The notes under the pieces: generated by a model
Database searches by the model: none
What the model saw: the letters and a program-made list of their open reading frames with translations, nothing else
Told to the model about the DNA's origin: nothing
Translations under genes and position numbers: made by a program
Shown: positions 1 through 6,940 of the stretch, piece after piece
Numbering within the stretch: the first letter of the stretch is position 1
Layout: every line of letters begins with the position of its first letter
Assembly: GCA_002717185.1 (NCBI GenBank)
Contig: PBDC01000036.1
Location: 46,084 to 61,630 of the forward strand
Length of the DNA stretch: 15,547 bases
Direction of reading: 5' to 3'
From: Rhodospirillaceae bacterium
GTDB lineage: Bacteria; Pseudomonadota; Alphaproteobacteria; UBA8366; GCA-2717185

Positions 1-333
1 CTAACGATTATAATCCATCTAAGTCTGCCTGGCAGTTTCTTCTGCCGTTTTTTAGACGGGATTTGCCAACAAACAATACCTATAGACCAAGGTCGGCTAA
101 GCGCGCATTACCAACGCTAATTCGCTTATTAGCACTACCGCGGTAAAGAATTCGGCACAACACATCACAAAACAGTTGTTACATCCAATTGACCAATAAG
201 ATGCCTGCCGCCAGGTGCGGAAACTCTCTATATGAGGGGTGATTGTCACGGCCGCAAAAATTAGGCCACCCTATTCGACAAAATGTTATGAGGTCGTAAA
301 AGACCGCCCGCGAAGGCTGAACGGTGTATTGCA
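1..333. other. Non-coding left edge, no gene seen
   Basis: No convincing reading frame is present on either strand. Apart from the terminator-like hairpin at 31-53, the only structure I see is a 4-bp GGTC/GACC stem at 292-305, too weak to call. The stretch lies downstream of the minus-strand hydrolase and probably also downstream of a plus-strand gene that ends off the left edge. Confidence 0.5.
31..53 (+). terminator. Rho-independent terminator, plus strand
   Basis: A GGCAG stem (31-35), a six-base TTTCTT loop and a CTGCC stem (42-46) are followed by G and six T residues (48-53). This is the layout of an intrinsic terminator read left to right, although the stem is only five pairs plus one possible T-G wobble. 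It would serve a plus-strand gene that ends outside the window on the left. Confidence 0.45.
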
Positions 334-1476
334 TCAACGAGTTTGGTAGACCGCAAATTCAAAGGCCTCGTATGTTTTTAGAAATCGCGGCTCCATGAAT
401 GGTAGCGACTGGGTCATAATTACCGCCGCTATGTCTGATGCTGGGTCTGCCCAGAAATGAGTGTTGCACACTCCCGCCCAGCTTTGGCTCCCGGAACGAC
501 GTTTACCCTGTTGGTCAGATTCCGTGCGAATACAGGCGAAGCTGTGAGACGTGCCTTCCGCCATTTCGACATTGGCAGTGATTAACGGTGCAACCGTATG
601 CATAGACCGAAATGTTTTGCTCTGCATTTGGTTTGCTAACAGTTGGTCTATGGCAGCCTCGCTCAGAATACGATTGCCATCAAGTTGCCCTCGATTTAGC
701 AACATCCGCAGAAAATTCAGGTAATCAGTTGCCGTGGAATAGAGTGCATGCCCCATCCCATAGATCTCTGGCTGCGCTGGGGGAGATAGTTCAAAGGGGG
801 TAAAGTCCCCATCCTCACCCCTTTGATACACTGTTGCCAGCTGACCCATAAGATCATCAGTTTCAAAATGCGTGTTAAACATGCCAAGCGGTTGAAAAAT
901 CTCTTCCGCGCAAAAATGATCAATCCGACGACCATCGACGGCTTCCACAACTTGACCTAACCAGTCGATCCCGATGCCATAACCCCAACGTGTGCCGGGG
1001 TCAGACGTGAGCGGATAGCCAATAAGCGCAGATTTGCGGCCCGACAGTATCGATGGATTTCCAGTAACCTTAAGATATTTAGAGACGTCCTTATTATAGA
1101 GTTCGTATTCCAGTCCAGAGGTATGCGTCGCCAGGTGCCGGATGGTTGCCGTAGTCCGAGGGAAACGCAAGACCGGTATATCTCCATTCCACCCGTCAAG
1201 AACAGTAAGCTTATTCCAGTCCGGCAAGATACTTCCCACGGGCGTATTCATGCTCAGTTTCCCGCGGTCAATGAGTATCATCGCAGCGCAAGAGCCAATT
1301 GCCTTGGTCATCGAAAAAATTCTGAAAGCAGTATCCACTTCAGCCACATGTCCCTTTGCGGCTTCTCCAACTGCACCTGACCAAGTTAATCCGGCGGCGT
1401 TACCGGTCACCGCAACGGCAAAGGGCAAATCCTTCGATGATACAGCGTTTTGGAGAATTTGTTGGATGCGATCCAT
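334..1476 (-). CDS. Serine hydrolase, beta-lactamase/EstB-like family
   Basis: This is a cytoplasmic-looking serine hydrolase of the penicillin-binding/class C beta-lactamase fold, most like EstB-type esterases and LovD-like transesterases; the substrate cannot be told. With the ATG start at 1476 (380 residues) the nucleophile motif S-M-T-K is at about 55-58 (Ser base acylated, Lys general base). The second motif is the Tyr of 'WGYGIGIDWLG' at about 166, standing for the YxN box. 'GSQSWAGVCNTHFW' near 329-342 supplies the C-terminal W-x-G box that replaces KTG in esterase members. No signal peptide is visible, which argues against a secreted beta-lactamase. The frame can be extended to a TTG at 1503 with AAGG only four bases upstream. 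I prefer the ATG at 1476 because the typical N-terminal helix starts there, but its ribosome site is weak. The gene stands alone, 228 bases downstream of the cyclase gene. Confidence 0.85.
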   Translation of the reverse strand: MDRIQQILQNAVSSKDLPFAVAVTGNAAGLTWSGAVGEAAKGHVAEVDTAFRIFSMTKAIGSCAAMILIDRGKLSMNTPVGSILPDWNKLTVLDGWNGDIPVLRFPRTTATIRHLATHTSGLEYELYNKDVSKYLKVTGNPSILSGRKSALIGYPLTSDPGTRWGYGIGIDWLGQVVEAVDGRRIDHFCAEEIFQPLGMFNTHFETDDLMGQLATVYQRGEDGDFTPFELSPPAQPEIYGMGHALYSTATDYLNFLRMLLNRGQLDGNRILSEAAIDQLLANQMQSKTFRSMHTVAPLITANVEMAEGTSHSFACIRTESDQQGKRRSGSQSWAGVCNTHFWADPASDIAAVIMTQSLPFMEPRFLKTYEAFEFAVYQTR

Positions 1477-1617
1477 TCTATTTCGCCCATACTGAATGAT
1501 CAAAAAACCTTGGCGAGAGATTTAAACACTAAAAATCTATGGAGGCCGCAATTACGTCGCGTTGAAAAGCGAAGCAAAGAATAATCCGGACGTAGATTAA
1601 CGGAAAACCGACGTCGA

Positions 1618-1659
1618 CTTAGGCTATTCGTTTTTTAAAAAATTACCATCATGCCTAAG
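1618..1659. repeat. Nested inverted repeats between two minus-strand genes
   Basis: CTTAGGC (1618-1624) and GCCTAAG (1653-1659) form a perfect 7-bp inverted repeat. It encloses a 12-base A/T palindrome, TTTTTTAAAAAA (1631-1642). The site lies just past the stop codon of the cyclase gene on the minus strand, so it may help end that transcript, but the long loop does not match a classical terminator. Confidence 0.3.
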
Positions 1660-1704
1660 CCCGGTCGCAAGTTCGTTTTTTAGCCAATCCTAAAAGCCGC
1701 AGAG

Positions 1705-3459
1705 TTAATCCGGCAATTCGGCTTTTCGCAGAGCCTCGATGAACTGGTTCCTGTATTCTTGTTTCCTAAACATCCGCAACATTGGGAATTTAGTAGACCT
1801 GAAGGTAGGCATGAAATTTAACAACGTATTGGCCCAGGCTTTCGCTTCTTCCATTCGTCCGGCCGCACTATAAGCAGCAGTCCGGAAAGCCAACGCGGGT
1901 GGCGCGAGAGGACCACCTCTGTCTGTATTTTCTTTAAATGCATCAATCGCCTCTTCATAGCGTCCTGCGTGGAAGCAAATATTTCCCAGCACATTAAGAT
2001 ATGGCCCATTTACATATTGGGGATCGAGACGGAGAGCGGTGTTTATTGTTTCATAAGCTATATCAATATTTCCGGCGAACCAGTTTGGAAATGTGGCGTA
2101 CAAGTGCACATCCGCATCACCCGGCTGCAGCTCAATAGCGCGTTTCACACAATCTATTGCCGCTTCGTGGTGGCCACAAACCATATGCGCTAAACCCAGT
2201 GCGGAATGGGCGTGCGCAAACGTGTCGTCAAGAGCGACAGACGTCTCCGCTGACTTCAACGCAATACGCCCTTCTTCTTCGAAATTTTTTCGATAACCAA
2301 ACACCAAATCAAAGGAGCGGGTCATCGACTCACCGGCATGCCCACCAGAAAAAGTCGGTTCGGTTTCGATGATGCGCTGATACGCGTTTCGTGCCGTTAG
2401 CAGGTTCTCTTTAGTTGGCGGCCACAACGCCGCGCGAGTGCTGAGATAGGTGTCGTAGGCTTCTATGTTTTCGGCTGGCAATCGACTGAGGCGTTTCCCC
2501 TCCTCCGGCTTTAGTGCCACTGCCAACGCTTTCGCAACATTTCGCGCGACTTCGTCCTGAACCGCGAATATATCCTCAAGGTCGCGGTCATACCGCTCCA
2601 CCCACATGTTGTGATCCGTCATTGTGTCGATCAGCTGAACGGTTATCCGCAGTCGTTTGCCAGCCTTGCGGACACTGCCCTCCAAAGCAAACCGGACACC
2701 GAGTTCTCGCCCCACTTGCTTGAGGGTTACAGACTTCCCCTTGTAGGTAAAAACCGAATGCCGAGCGATTACGAAGAGACCTGATATTTTAGAGAGTTCG
2801 GTGATGATGTCTTCGGTAATTCCGTCTGAGAAATATTCCTGTTCAGGGTCCCCACTAATATTGTCGAATGGCATTACGGCAATGGACGGCTTATCCGGTA
2901 AGACAAGGCGCGTATCGTCCAATCCTGACAATTCTGAGGGTGTATTCACTTGCGGCCACATCCAGACCCGTACTTGTTCTGTGATGTTTTTTAGTTTTTT
3001 CCCGCCAGCGTCCTCGAATGGGAGGTCTAATTTTCCTCGAAGTTCGCGATGCGCAACTTCGGAGATCGCTACACCGTTTGGGACGGCCAATTCTTGTAGT
3101 CGAGCGGCAATGTTCACGCCATCGCCAAAAATATCGCCGCCCTCGACAACGATATCACCCATGTTGACACCAATACGCAATGCAATCTGACGATCTTCGG
3201 GCAAATGCGCCGATCTCGCAGGCATCGCCTCTTGGATATCTACCGCGGCCGCAACGGCGTCAACAACGCTTGAAAACTCAGCCAACAACCCATCGCCCAT
3301 CAATTTGGCTATACGGCCCCGATGGCGCGTCAGCGTCGGCTCGACCAAGCCTTTCAGGAGTGCAGACAAAGCGGTGAGTGTGCCAGCTTCATCCACGCCA
3401 ATCAGACGGGAATAACCGACTACGTCTGCCGCCAAAATCGCTGCAAGTTTCCGCTCCAC
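1705..3459 (-). CDS. Class III adenylate cyclase with TolB-like and TPR domains
   Basis: The predicted role is cAMP synthesis from ATP by a cytoplasmic multidomain protein (584 residues from the start chosen here). The cyclase homology domain fills about residues 1-160. All key residues are present: metal-binding Asp in 'LAADVVGYSRL' and in 'KLMGDG', the base-recognising Lys four residues before the latter, Asp in 'GGDIFGDG', and the transition-state Asn and Arg of 'VNIAARL'. It therefore looks catalytically competent and adenine-specific. A TolB N-terminal-like domain follows, starting at 'SIAVMPFDNISGDPEQEYF' (about 190-310), then TPR-type helical repeats to the C terminus. There is no membrane segment. 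The longest frame starts at a GTG (3492) without a ribosome site. The GTG at 3459 follows GGGGA by six bases and gives the usual family N terminus 'ERKLAAILAADVVGYSRL', so I chose it. The activating signal is unknown; in relatives the C-terminal part is thought to be regulatory. Confidence 0.9.
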   Translation of the reverse strand: MERKLAAILAADVVGYSRLIGVDEAGTLTALSALLKGLVEPTLTRHRGRIAKLMGDGLLAEFSSVVDAVAAAVDIQEAMPARSAHLPEDRQIALRIGVNMGDIVVEGGDIFGDGVNIAARLQELAVPNGVAISEVAHRELRGKLDLPFEDAGGKKLKNITEQVRVWMWPQVNTPSELSGLDDTRLVLPDKPSIAVMPFDNISGDPEQEYFSDGITEDIITELSKISGLFVIARHSVFTYKGKSVTLKQVGRELGVRFALEGSVRKAGKRLRITVQLIDTMTDHNMWVERYDRDLEDIFAVQDEVARNVAKALAVALKPEEGKRLSRLPAENIEAYDTYLSTRAALWPPTKENLLTARNAYQRIIETEPTFSGGHAGESMTRSFDLVFGYRKNFEEEGRIALKSAETSVALDDTFAHAHSALGLAHMVCGHHEAAIDCVKRAIELQPGDADVHLYATFPNWFAGNIDIAYETINTALRLDPQYVNGPYLNVLGNICFHAGRYEEAIDAFKENTDRGGPLAPPALAFRTAAYSAAGRMEEAKAWANTLLNFMPTFRSTKFPMLRMFRKQEYRNQFIEALRKAELPD

Positions 3460-3492
3460 TCGTTTCCCCGAACGGTCGCCACCAGTTTGCAC

Positions 3493-4058
3493 CGGATGCT
3501 AATGCACGACATCAATTATGCCCAGCGTCGTCATCCTGGTCGCTGCGCTGCCCGTGGTTCATGACGTTCAGATGTTTGGTTGCTCCCACTGAAAAGGCAG
3601 TTGCGACTTCATCCGCTCCCCACGACTAGAATGTTGATTGCCTAATTTTCTGGCCAAATATTGGCAAAAAAATCCAAATCCGTGAGAAGGATGCCACAAT
3701 AGAAAAAGCCGCCACCTCGAGAGGACTGGCCTAAGCAAGACGGAGCCGTGGGAATTTGAGCCGGGGCGGCCCAGGGGCTACTCAGCGCCTAAAAGTTGCA
3801 TGATGACGCTCTGAACCGATCTTCGCTTCGAAATGCCGAGAGGCGTCGAATTTTATCTTGCAGCGGACCCCACCGAACCTATGTTCCGACCGTTAAACGA
3901 TCAGAAAAACTTGTCTTATTTGGCGCTATGCAAATCTGTCAATTCAGCACTGCAATAATGAAACGTTACTTTTATTTAATAAGGTTTATATACACGATTG
4001 AAGCGACCCGAGATGGGCCGTAACACACTGGGAAAAAACCTAAATAAGGACTTTAGCG
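3493..4058. other. Intergenic region between divergent genes, no gene seen
   Basis: This 566-base stretch separates the minus-strand cyclase from the plus-strand DUF1127 gene. Short frames on both strands have no recognisable protein character or ribosome site. I see small dyads such as GCCAA-ATA-TTGGC near 3653-3665 and CCTCGAGAGG near 3715, but no tRNA and no mobile-element end. It should hold the promoters of both flanking genes. Confidence 0.5.
3966..4026 (+). promoter_or_regulatory. Candidate promoter(s) for the DUF1127 gene
   Basis: Two sigma-70-like pairings precede the gene. TTGAAG (3998-4003) and TAACAC (4021-4026) are 17 bases apart. Further up, TTACTT (3966-3971) stands 15 bases before TATATA (3987-3992), a good -10 with poor spacing. 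Either would give a short leader. Both are pattern calls only. Confidence 0.3.
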
Positions 4059-4280
4059 ATGGTTGAGATCACCATGTCGCGAGGGACAACTCGTCCCTTT
4101 TTTCTGAATGCTTTGGCGAGCATCATTGCGACTGCGTTTGCCCGCTATCGTTGGAACCGTTTTCGCCAAGAAATATTGCCAATGAGCGACCGTATGCTGG
4201 CGGATATTGGTCTTAGTCGAAGCGATCTGTACAGAGCTACAACAGCTGAAGAGTACATATCTAGAAATGGGGCGTGGTAA
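4059..4280 (+). CDS. DUF1127 domain-containing mini-protein
   Basis: This 73-residue basic protein ends in a DUF1127 module (about residues 28-65), seen in 'ARYRWNRFRQEIL' followed by 'LADIGLSRSDLYRA'. DUF1127 proteins are common in Alphaproteobacteria. One small member in Rhodobacter (CcaF1) has been described as RNA-binding, but a role for this copy is inference. The N-terminal 25 residues form an extra segment before the domain. The ATG at 4059 is supported by AAGGA eight bases upstream. A hairpin spans its stop codon, so the transcript is probably a short single-gene mRNA. Confidence 0.88.
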   Translation: MVEITMSRGTTRPFFLNALASIIATAFARYRWNRFRQEILPMSDRMLADIGLSRSDLYRATTAEEYISRNGAW

Positions 4281-4300
4281 AGCCACGCCCTTGCTTCCTA
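4270..4300 (+). terminator. Hairpin terminator overlapping the DUF1127 stop codon
   Basis: GGGCGTGG (4270-4277) pairs perfectly with CCACGCCC (4283-4290) around a five-base loop that contains the TAA stop. The following TTGCTTCCT is a poor T-tract, so termination may be partial or the hairpin may mainly protect the 3' end. The stem includes the last coding codons. Confidence 0.6.
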
Positions 4301-4329
4301 ATTCGCATTGGCGTTAGGGACCAAAGCAA

Positions 4330-4368
4330 AAAGGGATTGTTGTCAATAGATCACAACAACGAGTTTTT
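4330..4368. terminator. Possible bidirectional terminator between convergent genes
   Basis: TTGTTGT (4337-4343) and ACAACAA (4353-4359) form a 7-bp inverted repeat with a nine-base loop. On plus, TTTTT follows at 4364-4368. On minus, the mirror side reads TCCCTTTTT. It sits between the plus-strand DUF1127 gene and the end of the minus-strand PNPOx-like gene, where a two-way terminator is expected. The stem is AT-rich and therefore weak. Confidence 0.4.
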
Positions 4369-4427
4369 CTGCTAGTAAATGCCTGCGGTATACGACCGCT
4401 AGTCTACTGTGAAATGGCATTGTTTGT

Positions 4428-4877
4428 TCATTTAGTCATCCGGCTTCGATAGTCCCAACTCATAAGACGGATTGGCTTTAGAGTAATAGCAACTTCCTCT
4501 GCGGATCCAGCAAGTAGCCATTTCCGAAATGGCGTTTCATCTTGGCCGATATATCGATCTGTAAGCCGTTCTAACAATTTGGCAGCCCCATGTTCGATAA
4601 TTTCGGCGGTGCCCTGCCCTCTTACGCCATGGTAAGGAACAGTTTCGCCGGCGATCTCAAGTCCGCAGCGAGGATTATTTTGCAGAAACGAGATGACCTT
4701 TGAATGACCTCGACTGACACACTTAAAAACCCCGTCTTCAAATAAGAACCAAAGAGATAAGACCACGGGCCAGCCTGATTTAGCGATAACCGATAGGCGC
4801 ATCGGGATAGTCGCCTGATCAAAATAAGCTTCAATGTCCGGCACTGACCAGGGTCCTGTTATTTTTAGGTCATCCAT
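4428..4877 (-). CDS. Pyridoxamine 5'-phosphate oxidase-like split-barrel protein
   Basis: This 149-residue protein looks like a member of the FMN-binding split-barrel (PNPOx-like) family. Typical features are the N-terminal segment 'RLSVIAKSGWPVVLSLWFLF' shape (about 27-46), where small members read a substrate-facing strand pair, then 'SKVISFLQNNPRCGLEIAG' (about 59-77) and 'VRGQGTAEII' (about 85-94). The length and compact single domain match small flavin reductase/oxidase-like proteins and not true PdxH, which is longer. Substrate and cofactor (FMN, F420 or heme) cannot be read from the sequence. The start ATG has AAGG about ten bases upstream. It lies 48 bases downstream of the PAS gene on the same strand, so the two may be co-transcribed. 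Confidence 0.75.
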   Translation of the reverse strand: MDDLKITGPWSVPDIEAYFDQATIPMRLSVIAKSGWPVVLSLWFLFEDGVFKCVSRGHSKVISFLQNNPRCGLEIAGETVPYHGVRGQGTAEIIEHGAAKLLERLTDRYIGQDETPFRKWLLAGSAEEVAITLKPIRLMSWDYRSRMTK

Positions 4878-4925
4878 TTTAATACGACCTTAAGATCAAC
4901 AAGCTGCTAATGCATTTGTACATAT

Positions 4926-5321
4926 CTAAATGACAGACCCTTCTCTCTGGATTGCAATCCAAGCTTCTATTTTTTTCGCAACTTTAACTGGAAGAACACG
5001 CCAGTACATTATGAAGGGGGTGCCATCTTTTTTGTAATTGATCGCTTTCCCTTCAAACCTCTTACCTGCCTTTAACGCTTCAGACAAACGACGGATTACT
5101 TTTTTGTCAGTTGCAGCACCTTGAAGGATACGCGGGTTCTTACCGACCACATCCGATGGATCATATCCTGTAAGTGTTTTAAAAGCTTTGTTCGCGTAAA
5201 TTATCTTCCCACTGCGGGTTGCGTCTGTAATCAAAACTGAGTCAAAACTATTTTCCGAGAGTACCTTGACTAAAGCGAGTCTGGTATCAGGTGCTCCAAG
5301 AGCTTTTTCTATTGAAGTCAT
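4926..5321 (-). CDS. Single-domain LOV-like PAS protein lacking the photoactive Cys
   Basis: This 131-residue protein is essentially one PAS domain (about 18-128) with no attached output domain. It follows the LOV pattern closely: 'GKNPRILQG' (60-68) corresponds to the LOV signature GxNCRFLQ, 'NYKKDGTPF' (95-103) to the flavin-binding Asn strand, and 'IQRE' (124-127) to the final strand carrying the flavin-contacting Gln. The adduct-forming Cys is Pro63, and the second conserved Asn (FWN in LOV) is Met105. It may still bind a flavin, or it may be an ordinary PAS with another ligand. Start choice: the frame also has an ATG at 5336, but the ATG at 5321 has AAGGG seven bases upstream and is preferred. 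Lacking an output domain, it probably acts through a partner; the adjacent downstream gene encodes a flavin-fold protein. Confidence 0.8.
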   Translation of the reverse strand: MTSIEKALGAPDTRLALVKVLSENSFDSVLITDATRSGKIIYANKAFKTLTGYDPSDVVGKNPRILQGAATDKKVIRRLSEALKAGKRFEGKAINYKKDGTPFIMYWRVLPVKVAKKIEAWIAIQREGSVI

Positions 5322-5336
5322 TTTGTGGCCCTTCAT

Positions 5337-5663
5337 TCCATATGCCCCACTTATTCGTTGAAAGGACCTGCTCAGATCACAGCAACTTAAAAATAGTTAG
5401 AATGAGATGGAATTAAAACCAACGACGCTATCGAATTAGTGAAGCCTCTTAGGCAGTGCATTAACGGCATCGATCTCCTGAATGCGGTTGGGACATCCGA
5501 CAAGAATTTATATGCAACGCAAAGCCGGCATAAGTAAGCAACGGAGAGGTCCACCCGATCAAGGTGATGGTAACGTTCTAGCCATACCATCTTCCTTTTC
5601 CCTAGAAAGAAACGGGGGCGGCCTGCAGGCCGCCCCCTTGCCACTTTCTTGGTAGGCCATTGT
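5337..5663. other. Intergenic region holding the GYD-gene terminator
   Basis: A long minus-strand frame crosses this 327-base stretch, but it reads straight through the strong terminator hairpin at 5602-5637 and has no protein-family character, so I do not call a gene. The part next to the PAS gene should hold that gene's promoter; I could not pick a convincing one. Confidence 0.5.
5602..5637 (-). terminator. Strong Rho-independent terminator of the GYD gene
   Basis: GGGGGCGGCC (5614-5623) and GGCCGCCCCC (5628-5637) form a perfect 10-bp GC stem with a TGCA loop. Read on the minus strand it is followed by GTTTCTTTCT, a usable T-rich tract. It lies 26 bases past the GYD gene's stop and insulates it from the PAS gene. 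Confidence 0.85.
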
Positions 5664-5978
5664 TCAACCAGCGGGAGTGTAAGCGCCGGCAGCTTTTTTA
5701 GCCGCTTCGACAACTGTTGGTAAATCAATGACCTCTAAATATTCTGCATTTGCGAAGGCGCCACTTGCTCTTAGAGCCAACGCAGTGCCTACCAGGCTTG
5801 TGGTATCCGGAAAATCCGCGATCACGACAACATCTATAGAACCCCTAGTAAACATGATGCTCTCGAGCGTTCCGCCTACTTGGCTGAGTACAGCTTCAAC
5901 CGCGGCTTTTCTATCAGAGCCACTCATTAACCCTTTTAGCGCTTCCGGTGTGTACGTCCCTGTCAAAATTGCTTTCAT
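5664..5978 (-). CDS. GYD domain-containing protein
   Basis: This 104-residue soluble protein has the pattern of the GYD family (small ferredoxin-like alpha/beta proteins of unknown function, common in proteobacteria). It begins 'MKAILTGTYTPEALKGLM' (1-18), then 'VEAVLSQVGGTLESIMFTRG' shape through residues 27-46. The signature strand is 'GSIDVVVIADFPD' (46-58), where G-x-x-D takes the place of the usual G-Y-D. A helix 'TSLVGTALALRASGAF' follows, and the C terminus is alanine-rich. The start is supported by AGAGG eight bases upstream of the ATG. It is a single-gene unit with its own strong terminator. Function is unknown; nothing in the context fixes it. Confidence 0.85.
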   Translation of the reverse strand: MKAILTGTYTPEALKGLMSGSDRKAAVEAVLSQVGGTLESIMFTRGSIDVVVIADFPDTTSLVGTALALRASGAFANAEYLEVIDLPTVVEAAKKAAGAYTPAG

Positions 5979-6940
5979 AACTAAGGCCTCTTTGGATTGT
6001 TAAAAATGATATCGCCGGTGAAATAACACCGACAGGCGTAGCCGGCCCGCTCGGCCAGCCTAATTGAGGAGTAAACCGTTAATCTCCCCCTTCTTAAACC
6101 AAAACATTGAGGCAGAAAATGGCTCAGCCGCTCCTTAAGGAATTCGAATACATCCACCGCCTGAAGTTCGGTTAATAGTTCAATTACAAGTCCCAACATC
6201 ACGGTAAAGTAGGTGTCGAAAGCAATACCTACTTTCACAATATCTCGACCCGTTATCTGAATACCGTCGATAAATTCTACATCTATATGACGTCATCGTC
6301 GGGTCATGTCCTTGTCTCACGGACTGCGGCAGAAAAATTATATCGGCCGTGTGATCCATAGCCGGTGCCCAACGTATAAAAATCTGAAGGCCGTGTTATA
6401 CCGGCTTCACATCCCTCCGGGCCGGCATGTTCCACCCCTCTTTCGTGTCGGTCCGGAGATGGATGGGTTATTATCTCGGCTTCTTAAGCCTCTCACTCGC
6501 GCTTTCCCCTGTGCGATGTGTCATATTGTTTCCAGACCTGAGGGTTTACTGGACATGATGCATAATTGGAAAAGTACGCGATTTGACGGTACAGTCTTGC
6601 ACCATCCAACCCATGCCGTAGCCTAGTAAATTTGCCACAGCGCCAAATTTTGCACGCCTAAATAGCGCCAGGATGGGTATATTAAACTCAGAAAGACAGA
6701 TAATTCATCAAGTCAAGACTGTCGGTACGAGGCAGAGCAAAATTCTTTCTATCGATGGAGTGGATCGCCTAACATTGCCATAGAATTGTATATTAATAGG
6801 AAGATGTCGGTTAAATTGAGGAGTAACAATTAAAAAGAAAAAGACTACACCATATATTCCACAAATTGTTGGGCAGCAATTAGATAAACTGTCGAGCATT
6901 AGCTTGTTAATTGCGGCCGCAGTTTTTCACGGGGAAAACA
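5979..6940. other. Long intergenic region with no convincing gene
   Basis: This 962-base stretch separates the divergent GYD and LLM genes. A minus-strand frame at 5981-6238 and a plus-strand frame at 6306-6626 are open but lack ribosome sites and recognisable motifs. Visible structures are a CGGTG-AAATAA-CACCG hairpin at 6016-6031 in the GYD leader, an AGCCGGT/ACCGGCT inverted repeat (6360-6366 and 6400-6406), and a GAGGAG ribosome-like site at 6818-6823 followed by an open frame without ATG. The promoters of both flanking genes must lie here. Decayed genes are possible but unproved. Confidence 0.5.

Noticed and set aside
1123..1495. Plus-strand frames of 85 and 117 codons inside the hydrolase gene
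   Set aside because: Antisense shadows of a clearly real gene.
2801..3190. 129-codon plus-strand frame inside the cyclase gene
   Set aside because: Antisense shadow of conserved cyclase sequence, rich in Ser and Pro as such shadows are.
5387..5728. 113-codon minus-strand frame
   Set aside because: It runs through the strong terminator hairpin at 5602-5637, overlaps the end of the GYD gene in another frame and shows no family features.
5981..6238. 85-codon minus-strand frame upstream of the GYD gene
   Set aside because: The first half looks somewhat protein-like ('LVIELLTELQAVDVFEFL'), but it starts at GTG without a ribosome site, the second half is poor, and it ends across the GYD leader. 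A decayed gene is not excluded.
6306..6626. 106-codon plus-strand frame
   Set aside because: No ribosome site, no recognisable motif, and a random-looking composition rich in His, Arg and Pro.
6062..6827. Direct repeat AATTGAGGAGTAA near 6062 and 6815
   Set aside because: One or two exact 13-base repeats are expected by chance in a window this size, and nothing else is shared around the copies.
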